DNA from: Wenzhouxiangella sp042310355
GTDB taxonomy: Bacteria > Pseudomonadota > Gammaproteobacteria > Xanthomonadales > Wenzhouxiangellaceae
Assembly (NCBI RefSeq): GCF_042310355.1
Contig: NZ_JBHJMR010000001.1
Span: 186,001-250,000, forward strand
Direction of reading: 5' to 3'
DNA length: 64,000 nt
Of this stretch, positions 15,257 to 22,459 are shown in pieces. Each line of letters opens with the position of its first letter. Position 1 is the stretch's first letter. A program made the position numbers and the translations under genes. The notes beneath the pieces are model-generated. The model did no database searches, had not been told where the DNA came from, and saw only the letters and a program-made list of their open reading frames with translations.

Positions 15257-17143
15257 ATGAGCGAAGCGAACGCCCCGGAAACCCGCCGATTCGACACCGA
15301 AGTCCATCAGCTGCTCAAGCTGATGATCAACGCGCTGTATTCCAACCGCGAAATCTTTCTGCGAGAACTGATCTCGAACGCCTCGGACGCCAGCGACAAG
15401 CTGCGCTTCGAAGCATTGACCAACGATGACCTCAAGGGCCTCGACCAGGACCTGGCCATCGACGTTCGTTTCGACGCCGAGGCCGGCACCCTGACCGTCT
15501 CCGATCGCGGTATCGGCATGAACCGCGAGGAGGTCATCGACAACCTCGGCACCATCGCGCGCTCGGGGACGAAGCAGTTTCTCGAATCCCTGTCGGGCGA
15601 CAAGCAGAAGGATGCCGCCTTGATCGGTCAGTTCGGCGTCGGCTTCTACTCGGCCTTCATCGTCGCCTCCGAGGTCGCGGTCGAAACGCGCCGGGCCGAC
15701 GAACCCGCGGCCAGGGGCCTGCGCTGGACCTCGGCCGGCGAGGGTGAGTACCAGCTCGAGTCGATCGAGCGCGAAGCGCAGGGCACCACCATCACCCTGA
15801 CGATCCGGGACGATCACAAGGATCTGCTGTCGGACTGGCAGCTCAGGCGCATCATCCGGCACTACTCGAACCACATCGCCTTCCCGATCCGTCTGGCCCA
15901 GGCCGGCAAGGACGACGAGGCCGAAACGGTCAATGATTCCAAGGCCCTGTGGGCGAGGGCGAAGTCCGAGATCTCCGACGAGGATTACCGGGATTTCTAC
16001 ACCAGCCTGACCGGCGACGAGGAAGCGCCGCTGAGCTGGGCGCACCACCATGTCGAGGGCAGCCAGCGCTACAGCATGCTGCTCTACCTGCCGTCGCAGG
16101 CCCCCTTCGACATGCTGATCAACCGTGATGAAAGAGAGGGCGTGAAGCTCTACATCCAGCGGGTGTTCATCATGGACGCCGCCGAGCAGGTCGTGCCGCG
16201 CTACCTGCGCTTCATGCGTGGCGTGATCGATTCGGCCGACCTGCCGCTCAACATCTCGCGCGAGATTCTGCAGGACAATCCCCTGCTGAAGAAGATCCGC
16301 TCGACCGTGGTCAAGCGCTCGCTCGACCTGGTCGAGAAGCTGGCCAGGGAGGGCGGCGAAGCCTGGCAGAAGTTCTACAGCGCCTTCGGCAGCGTCCTCA
16401 AGGAGGGCGTGATCGAGGATTTCGAACAGCGCGAGCGCATCTCCTCGCTGCTGCGCTTTGCCTCGAGCAATTCCGATGACGCGTCGGTCGGCCTGGACGC
16501 CTACATCGAGAACATGAGTGAAGGCCAGGACACCATCTGGTACCTGACCGCCGACAGCCTGAAGGTGGCGAAGAACTCCCCGCACCTGGAGGCCTTCCGC
16601 AAGCGCGGTATCGAGGTGCTGCTGCTGACCGACCGCATCGACGAATGGCTGGTCGCCCACCTGCACGAGTACAAGGGCAAGCAGCTCAAATCCGCGGCCA
16701 GCGGTCAGCTGGACCTGGAAGACGATCAGGTCGAGCCGGATGAAGCGGCGAAAAAGCTGGCCGGTCGCATCAAGAAGGCGCTGGGCGAGCAGGTCGGCAA
16801 CGTCAGCGCGGGTTCGCGGCTGACCGACTCGCCGGGCTGCATTGTCAGCGACGACAACGCCATGAGCCTGCAGATGCAGAAGATGCTGCGCCAGGCCGGC
16901 CAGGAGGTGCCCGAAAGCAAGCCCGACCTGGAGATCAACGCGGGTCACCCCCTGCTCGAAGCCATGGCGGCCGAGGATGATGATGCACGCTTCGGTGAAC
17001 TCTCGCAGCTGCTGTTCGACCAGGCGCTGCTGGCCGAGGGCGGAGAGCTGGCCGACCCGGCCGGCTACGTCAAGCGGGTCAACGCCCTGCTGGTTGGCGC
17101 CCTGGGCCGCGACAAGGGCGACGATCGTGCCGCATCGGCCTGA
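15257..17143 (+). CDS. htpG: Molecular chaperone HtpG (Hsp90)
   Basis: ATP-dependent dimeric chaperone. The N-terminal ATPase domain contains YSNREIFLRELISNASDASD, SDRGIGM, GTIARSGTKQFL and GQFGVGFYSAF. The middle domain has RGVIDSADLPLNISREILQ, and the C-terminal dimerisation domain ends near residue 628. The length of 628 aa is normal. It is preceded by a likely heat-shock promoter, and its last 17 bases overlap the GTG start of the sodium-channel gene. Confidence 0.97.
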   Translation: MSEANAPETRRFDTEVHQLLKLMINALYSNREIFLRELISNASDASDKLRFEALTNDDLKGLDQDLAIDVRFDAEAGTLTVSDRGIGMNREEVIDNLGTIARSGTKQFLESLSGDKQKDAALIGQFGVGFYSAFIVASEVAVETRRADEPAARGLRWTSAGEGEYQLESIEREAQGTTITLTIRDDHKDLLSDWQLRRIIRHYSNHIAFPIRLAQAGKDDEAETVNDSKALWARAKSEISDEDYRDFYTSLTGDEEAPLSWAHHHVEGSQRYSMLLYLPSQAPFDMLINRDEREGVKLYIQRVFIMDAAEQVVPRYLRFMRGVIDSADLPLNISREILQDNPLLKKIRSTVVKRSLDLVEKLAREGGEAWQKFYSAFGSVLKEGVIEDFEQRERISSLLRFASSNSDDASVGLDAYIENMSEGQDTIWYLTADSLKVAKNSPHLEAFRKRGIEVLLLTDRIDEWLVAHLHEYKGKQLKSAASGQLDLEDDQVEPDEAAKKLAGRIKKALGEQVGNVSAGSRLTDSPGCIVSDDNAMSLQMQKMLRQAGQEVPESKPDLEINAGHPLLEAMAAEDDDARFGELSQLLFDQALLAEGGELADPAGYVKRVNALLVGALGRDKGDDRAASA

Positions 17144-17948
17144 CGGCGAGATCCTCGCCTCGGCCGCCCCCGGCGGCGGCTGGCGCGAACGGCTGGGTCG
17201 ACGGGTCGAAGGGCCGGGGTTCAGTCGCTTCATCATCGCGCTGATCATCGTCAACGCCGTCATCCTCGGCCTGGAGACGTCGCCGGCGGTGATGGCGCGC
17301 TTCGGCGATGTCCTGGTCGCTCTGAATACAGCCATTCTCGGCGCGTTCGTCATCGAGATTGCGCTCAAGCTGGTCGCCTTCGGGCCGCGTTTCTTCAAGT
17401 CTGGCTGGAACGTGTTCGACTTCCTCGTCGTGGGTATTTCCCTGGTGCCCACGGCCGGCCCGCTGGAGATCCTGCGTGCCCTGCGCGTGCTGCGGGTGCT
17501 TCGCCTGCTGTCGCAGGTTCCCAAGCTGCGGGTGATCATCGAGTCGCTCCTGCGTGCCCTGCCGGGCATGGGCTGGACGGCCTTGCTGCTGGTGCTGGTT
17601 TTCTACGTCTTTGCCGTCATGGGCACGATGATGTTCGGCCAGGAGTTCCCCGAGTACTGGGGCAACCTGGGCGCGAGCCTGTTCTCGTTGTTCCAGATCA
17701 TGACCCTGGAGTCGTGGTCATCGGGCATCGCCCGGCCGATGGCCGAGGTCTTTCCCTGGGTCTGGGCGTATTTCGTGCCCTTCATACTGGTCTCGAGCTT
17801 CATGGTGCTCAACCTGTTCATCGCCATCATCGTCACGGCTACCCAGTCCATCCACCAGGACGAAGAGGATCTGGAGCGGCGCGAGCTGCTGGCCGAGCTC
17901 AGGTCCATCAATGAACGCCTCAAGCGGCTGGAGCAGCACGACGGTTAA
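17127..17948 (+). CDS. Bacterial voltage-gated sodium channel (NaChBac family)
   Basis: A 273-aa six-helix ion channel subunit. S1-S4 occupy residues about 32-130. S4 carries regularly spaced arginines R117, R120, R123 and R126 (ILRALRVLRVLRLL). The pore loop holds the selectivity filter TLESWSS (193-199), the NaChBac-type sequence, between S5 (about 150-170) and S6 (about 215-242). The C-terminus (EEDLERRELLAELRSINERL) is the coiled-coil tail that assembles the tetramer. The GTG start at 17127 lies within the htpG end; the ORF extends upstream without family similarity. These channels are common in alkaline or saline bacteria and support motility and pH balance. Confidence 0.9.
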   Translation: MPHRPDGEILASAAPGGGWRERLGRRVEGPGFSRFIIALIIVNAVILGLETSPAVMARFGDVLVALNTAILGAFVIEIALKLVAFGPRFFKSGWNVFDFLVVGISLVPTAGPLEILRALRVLRVLRLLSQVPKLRVIIESLLRALPGMGWTALLLVLVFYVFAVMGTMMFGQEFPEYWGNLGASLFSLFQIMTLESWSSGIARPMAEVFPWVWAYFVPFILVSSFMVLNLFIAIIVTATQSIHQDEEDLERRELLAELRSINERLKRLEQHDG

Positions 17949-18138
17949 CGGTTTACGGTTTACGGTTGACGGGGTCCGTGTGAAAGCCGCAACGTGGGTC
18001 GGCGTTACATCGCCGACGGACGAGGCATCGGGCTTGTACAAACATCAGCTACGCGTGAACAAGATTGATATGTTGACCGTCGCGGATGTAACCGCGACCT
18101 ACGAAGCAACGCTCGTGATCCGTAAACCGTAAACCCGA
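17946..18138 (+). repeat. Inverted-repeat element with TTTACGG arms and a REP-like pair (element A)
   Basis: Arms at 17946-17971 and 18118-18138 are made of TTTACGG-type units and pair with each other in inverted orientation. Inside are two palindromes in opposite orientation. GTCGGCGTTACATCGCCGAC lies at 17998-18017, followed by GGACGAG. GTCGCGGATGTAACCGCGAC begins at 18079 and is followed by CTAC, a reverse GTAG. The same two palindromes with the same flanks recur in element C (39056-39391), although that element has different arms. The element lies between the sodium channel and hslR and ends 6 bases before the hslR start codon. Confidence 0.8.
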
Positions 18139-18143
18139 ACCCA

Positions 18144-18527
18144 ATGACCGACGCCGTAAGACTCGACAAGTGGCTCTGGGCAACGCGCTTTTTCAAAACG
18201 CGCGGCCAGGCCCAGCAGGCGATCAAGGGCGGCAAGGTCGAGATCAACGGCGCCTCGCCCAAGGCCTCGCGCCTGGTGCGCTGCGGCGACCGCCTGCAGG
18301 TCACCAAGGGAGAGACGCGCTTCGAGATCGTGGTCGAGGAAATCGGCGAGAAACGCGTGTCCGCAGCGCTGGCGCAGCAGATGTACAGCGAGACCGAAGC
18401 CGGGCGCAAGGCGCGCGAGCGGCAGGCCGAGGAGAACAGGCTCAAGCGGGCAGCGGGTGCGGCCCCGGACCGGCGGCCCGACAAGCGCGAGCGGCGGCAG
18501 CTGCGCCGCATCAACCGCGGCGATTGA
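18144..18527 (+). CDS. hslR: Heat-shock protein 15 (RNA-binding S4 domain)
   Basis: A 127-aa protein with an N-terminal S4 RNA-binding domain (VRLDKWLWATRFFKTRGQAQ, then GGKVEINGASPKASRLVRCGD). A lysine- and arginine-rich C-terminal tail follows. Hsp15 binds stalled 50S subunits carrying a nascent chain and frees them for reuse. Its location near htpG fits a heat-stress cluster. Element A ends directly upstream, so its promoter may lie within or before that repeat. Confidence 0.9.
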   Translation: MTDAVRLDKWLWATRFFKTRGQAQQAIKGGKVEINGASPKASRLVRCGDRLQVTKGETRFEIVVEEIGEKRVSAALAQQMYSETEAGRKARERQAEENRLKRAAGAAPDRRPDKRERRQLRRINRGD

Positions 18528-18593
18528 GCCGGCCCGGTTTCCGGCACCCGGGCGAATCGGCAACTGGTCCGCGCCGGCATTTTAGGAATTGCT

Positions 18594-18599
18594 TATAAT
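18594..18599 (+). promoter_or_regulatory. -10 box of the DUF2946 / copper-receptor unit
   Basis: A perfect TATAAT hexamer lies 42 bases before the DUF2946 ATG in the gap after hslR. No good -35 box was found at 16-18 bases, which suggests activator dependence; copper-responsive control would be logical, but no copper box was recognised. Confidence 0.4.
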
Positions 18600-18641
18600 A
18601 GAGCTCGGGCATTCGATGTCCGTTCTTCTTTTCGCCGGAGC

Positions 18642-19010
18642 ATGGGTTTGTCGCAGCGCGAACGCATCTGTTTGGTGACGCTGCTGGCGGCGGCGGTCTT
18701 TCTGCGCGCGCTGCTTGCCGACGGCTACATGCCCGATCAGGACGGGGGCATTCGCCTTTGTACGCCTGATGGCATGGTTACGGTCGTCATCGATCCGACG
18801 ACCGGCGAGGCGGTCGAGGTCGACGAGTCGCTTTCCGCCGAATGTCCCTGGGCCTACGCCTTCTTTCCCGCGGCAATGCCTCCAGGCCCGCCGGGCCTGG
18901 CCGTGCCGTATGAACCGGTTTCGCCCCCCGAGCGGTTTGCAGCCGGTCGCCCGACCGGCCAATCCGTCTCGCTGCCCCCGGCGCGGGCGCCCCCTCGAAT
19001 TCTCTGCTGA
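18642..19010 (+). CDS. DUF2946-type small membrane or exported protein
   Basis: A 122-aa protein with one N-terminal hydrophobic stretch (ICLVTLLAAAVFLRALLADG). It then has the family's short motifs: an RALLADGYMPD-like segment, a CTPDG box, and cysteine C in SAECPWAYAFF, ending in a proline-rich ARAPP tail. DUF2946 proteins are typically encoded next to copper-associated TonB receptors, and the next gene is one. The function is unknown; a copper-handling role is inferred from location and cysteines. Confidence 0.65.
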   Translation: MGLSQRERICLVTLLAAAVFLRALLADGYMPDQDGGIRLCTPDGMVTVVIDPTTGEAVEVDESLSAECPWAYAFFPAAMPPGPPGLAVPYEPVSPPERFAAGRPTGQSVSLPPARAPPRILC

Positions 19011-19094
19011 ACAACTGAACCCCGTACATGATCCTTTTTGTCGTGCCCGCTCCCTCGGGACCGGCGGGCGCGCGTTCAGCGAGAGGAAATCGCG

Positions 19095-21125
19095 ATGAAA
19101 ACGAGTATTCCAGGCGGCTTGCTGGCCGTCCTCTTGTGCCTGCCCGCATGGGCGGGCGAATCCTCCGGCGGCCCCGATGCGGCGGCCGGGGAAGAACGCC
19201 CGGACTCCGGTCGAAGCGTCGCCGAACGCCTCGAAGAACGGCTCAAGCTGCAACCGATGGTGGTCACCGCGGCGGTTATGAGCGACCCGTTCCGCGTGAC
19301 CACCGACCCGCGCCAGCCGCGCCTGCCGCTGCCGGCGCACGACGGCGGCTCCTACCTCAAGTCGATTCCGGGCTTTGCCCTGTCACGCAAGGGTGGTACG
19401 AGCGGCGATCCCGCCCTGCGCGGCCTTGGCGGTTCGCGGCTGAAGATCCTGCTTGACGACACCACGGTGCTGGGCGGCTGCGGCGGTCGCATGGATCCGC
19501 CCACGGCCTACGTCTACCCGGAGGTCTATGACCTGATCGAGGTGATCAAGGGGCCACAGTCGGTGCGCCACGGCGCCTCGGCGGCCGGAGTCGTGCGTTT
19601 CGAGCGCGAGGATCCGGTCTTCGATGGACCCACCCGACGGGGGTACCTCGGCGCGGTCCTGGGCAGCTTCGATCGCCGCGACGGCACCGCGGAAGTCATG
19701 CTGGGAAACGAACGAGGCTATACCCGCTTGACCGGCACCTGGTCGAGTCGTGACGACTACCGCGACGGCTCGGGTGAGCGAATTCACTCGCGCTACGAGC
19801 GCTGGAGTACCAGCCTGCTGGCCGGCTGGACGCCGGGCGACAACACCCGTGTCGAACTGGGTATCGACCAGAGTGACGGTGAGGCCGCCTATGACGATCG
19901 CATGATGGATGGCACGCGCTTCGACCGCAGCGGCTACAGCCTGCGGATCGTGCAGACCGATATCCGCCCCTGGTTCAGCGAGCTCGAGCTTTTGCTGTTT
20001 CACAACTACGTCGATCACGTCATGGACAACTACACCCTGCGTCGGCCGCCGATGATGCCGATGGTGCGGTTTCCGGACCGTCGCACGCAGGGCGCGCGCG
20101 TGGCCGGTGAGTTCCGTCCCGATGACGCCCTCGTCGTCCAAGCCGGCGTCGACTGGATGCAGAATCGCCACCGCGACGGCATGCTGGGCGGAACGGCGGT
20201 GGGCCGCTTGAACGAGGAACCACGCATCGAGACGGCTCGCTTCACCGATGCCGGGGGGTTCATCGAGCTGGAACACCGCATCGATGACCGCCGCAAGACC
20301 GTGTGGGGGCTGCGCGTCGATCAAAGCCGCGGCCGGGCCCTGGTCGAGGGCTTCGGAGGTGTGCCTTCCGGTCACGGCAAGCGGCGCGAACAGGTCAGCG
20401 GCTTCGCGCGCTACGAGCATCGCCTGGCCAACAGGCCGCTGGCTTTCTACGCCGGCCTGGGGCGGGCCGAGCGAGCGCCCGACTACTGGGAGCGCGAGCG
20501 GGTCTTCGGGCTCGACAACGAGGCGCAGACACAGCTCGATCTGGGTGTCCGCTACACAGGCGAGCGTTCGAGCGCCACGCTGTCGCTGTTCTACGGGCGG
20601 ATCGACGACTACATCCTGATCGTCGCCCCGGGTCGGGAAGCGCTCGATGCACGCAACGTCGATGCGACCACCCGCGGAGCGGAACTCGACTGGCGGTTTG
20701 CGCTCGCCCGGGGGCTGTCGATCGGCGGCAGTGTCGCCTGGGTGCGCTCGGACAATGACAGCGACGGCGTGCCGCTGGCGCAGACACCACCGCTGGAGGC
20801 GACACTCGGCCTGGACTTCGAGCGCGGGCATTGGTTCGGCGGGGGGTTGCTCAGGGGCGTTGCGCGCCAGGATCGCATTCATCCCGGCTACGGCACAATC
20901 TACTCGCTGGATACCACGCCCACGCCGGGCTTCGCGGTCACCTCGCTCTACGGCGGCCGCCAGCTACCGGGCGGATGGACCTTGACGGGTGGCCTGGATA
21001 ACCTGTTCGATCGCCGCTACGCCGAGCATCTGCAGCGCGGCGCGGCTGAACTGGGTGCGCTGGCCGGCCGCATTCCCGAGCCGGGACGCACGATCTGGAT
21101 TCAGCTCAGGGGTGAGTTCGATTGA
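19095..21125 (+). CDS. oprC: TonB-dependent copper receptor (OprC/NosA type)
   Basis: Outer-membrane receptor of 676 aa with a signal peptide (KTSIPGGLLAVLLCLPAWA). The plug domain carries DPALRGLGGSRLKILLDDT and LGGCGGRMDPPTAYVYPEVYD. C129 and M133 correspond to the copper-binding cysteine and methionine spaced by three residues in OprC. A 22-strand barrel follows, ending in the final beta-strand motif TIWIQLRGEFD. The ATG at 19095 follows a GAGAGGAAAT ribosome binding site; the longer frame adds residues ahead of the signal peptide. It is likely in one transcript with the DUF2946 gene before it, and perhaps the MFS gene after it. Confidence 0.85.
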   Translation: MKTSIPGGLLAVLLCLPAWAGESSGGPDAAAGEERPDSGRSVAERLEERLKLQPMVVTAAVMSDPFRVTTDPRQPRLPLPAHDGGSYLKSIPGFALSRKGGTSGDPALRGLGGSRLKILLDDTTVLGGCGGRMDPPTAYVYPEVYDLIEVIKGPQSVRHGASAAGVVRFEREDPVFDGPTRRGYLGAVLGSFDRRDGTAEVMLGNERGYTRLTGTWSSRDDYRDGSGERIHSRYERWSTSLLAGWTPGDNTRVELGIDQSDGEAAYDDRMMDGTRFDRSGYSLRIVQTDIRPWFSELELLLFHNYVDHVMDNYTLRRPPMMPMVRFPDRRTQGARVAGEFRPDDALVVQAGVDWMQNRHRDGMLGGTAVGRLNEEPRIETARFTDAGGFIELEHRIDDRRKTVWGLRVDQSRGRALVEGFGGVPSGHGKRREQVSGFARYEHRLANRPLAFYAGLGRAERAPDYWERERVFGLDNEAQTQLDLGVRYTGERSSATLSLFYGRIDDYILIVAPGREALDARNVDATTRGAELDWRFALARGLSIGGSVAWVRSDNDSDGVPLAQTPPLEATLGLDFERGHWFGGGLLRGVARQDRIHPGYGTIYSLDTTPTPGFAVTSLYGGRQLPGGWTLTGGLDNLFDRRYAEHLQRGAAELGALAGRIPEPGRTIWIQLRGEFD

Positions 21126-21225
21126 GCAATCGGTATCGTGGTCCCGATGAACAGCGGATAAACTGAGCCGATGACTTCGAGCGTCGCCGTTCCGCTGGCT
21201 TCCCTTGGGCCGGGCAGGGCAGTTC

Positions 21226-22443
21226 ATGCCTGACGACCGCCCCGGCGGCCTGCCGCCGGCAGGCCGCTTCGCCTTCCTGGCCGCGCTGTGTTCCTCCTTC
21301 GGTCAGACCTTTTACATCGGCCTGTTCGGCGCCGATTTCCGCGCCGATTTCGGCCTGAGCGAATCGGCCCTGGGCACGCTCTACGGCACGGCCACGCTGA
21401 TCAGTGGCCTGAGCATGTTCTGGCTCGGTGCGATCGCCGATCACCTGAGCATGCGTCGGGCCATCGCCGGGGTCATGAGCCTGCTGGCGCTCGGCTGCGC
21501 GATGATTGCCTGGTCGCCGCACGCGGCACTGCTGCTTGCCGGGCTTTTCATGGTCCGGCTCGCCGGACAGGGGCTGGCCGGACACCTGGCGGTCGTCGCC
21601 GCGGCACGCTACAGTTCGCGGCGCCGGGGCCGGGCGGTGGCGATGGCCAGCTACGGGTTCATCGCCGGCGAAGCCCTGCTGCCACCCGTGGTCGCCGGCC
21701 TTCTGGGCTGGCTGGAATGGCGCAGCGTCTGGCTGCTGGCGTCGTGCGCCATCGTTTTTGGCGCCCTGCCGCTGCTGTGGTGGCTGGCCCGGCCGCTGGT
21801 CGGGCGCGGTCGTGAAGTCGACGCCTCCGGGACGGACGGGTTCGCGGTCATCACCACGCGCCGCAAACTTTTCGTCCATGGACATTTCCTGCGCACGCTC
21901 TCGGTGGTGCTGGTCTCGCCCCTGGTGGTGACGGCGCTTTTCCTGCACCAGGGATCGCTGGCCGAGCGCCTGGGCTGGTCGCTGTCGCAAGTTGCTTCGG
22001 GCTTCGTCCTGTTCGCGGCGATGCAGGCCCTGGCGGCCTTTGGTGGCGGCCGGCTGGTCGACCGCTTCAGCGCCCGCGCACTGCTGCGCGTCTACCTGCT
22101 CCCCCTCGGGCTCGGCGTCCTTTCGCTGGGCGTGTTGCCGCCGTCCGTTTCGATGTGGGTGATGTTCGCCGGGCTGGGCATGAGCGCCGGTGTCAACGGC
22201 GTGGTGAGCGGCGCCGTCTGGGTGGAGCTGTTCGGTTCTGCCCGGCTGGGGATGATTCGCGGCGTCTACGCCGCCCTGATGGTGCTGTCCACCGCGGCGG
22301 GTCCGGTGGTGCTGGGCCTGCTGTTCGAGCTTGCGGTCGGTTTGCGGACGATCGGTCTGGTCTGCCTGGCCTACGTGCTGCTGGTGCCGCCCTTGCTCAC
22401 CGCGCGTTTGCGCGCGACAACGGCCCCGTCGCGGGGGCGATGA
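21226..22443 (+). CDS. Major facilitator superfamily transporter
   Basis: A 405-aa inner-membrane carrier with about 12 predicted helices. It starts with SFGQTFYIGLFGADFRADFG and includes the MFS-typical loop between helices 2 and 3 (GAIADHLSMRRAI, in place of the GxLaDrxGrrk consensus) and a GGRLVDRFSARALLRVYL loop in the second half. The substrate cannot be inferred; copper export or siderophore-like use would be guesswork. The ATG at 21226 lies after GGGCAGGGC, a plausible binding site. It follows oprC by 100 bases and converges with the P-type ATPase gene. Confidence 0.8.
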   Translation: MPDDRPGGLPPAGRFAFLAALCSSFGQTFYIGLFGADFRADFGLSESALGTLYGTATLISGLSMFWLGAIADHLSMRRAIAGVMSLLALGCAMIAWSPHAALLLAGLFMVRLAGQGLAGHLAVVAAARYSSRRRGRAVAMASYGFIAGEALLPPVVAGLLGWLEWRSVWLLASCAIVFGALPLLWWLARPLVGRGREVDASGTDGFAVITTRRKLFVHGHFLRTLSVVLVSPLVVTALFLHQGSLAERLGWSLSQVASGFVLFAAMQALAAFGGGRLVDRFSARALLRVYLLPLGLGVLSLGVLPPSVSMWVMFAGLGMSAGVNGVVSGAVWVELFGSARLGMIRGVYAALMVLSTAAGPVVLGLLFELAVGLRTIGLVCLAYVLLVPPLLTARLRATTAPSRGR

Positions 22444-22459
22444 CGGCGCGAGTCCACCC

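Noticed and set aside
15017..17569. 850-residue open frame antisense to htpG
   Set aside because: It is fully explained as the shadow of htpG and the channel gene, which have strong family motifs.
17946..18138. Telomere-like TTTACGG repeats
   Set aside because: Only a few degenerate units, arranged as inverted arms of an interstitial element between two genes.
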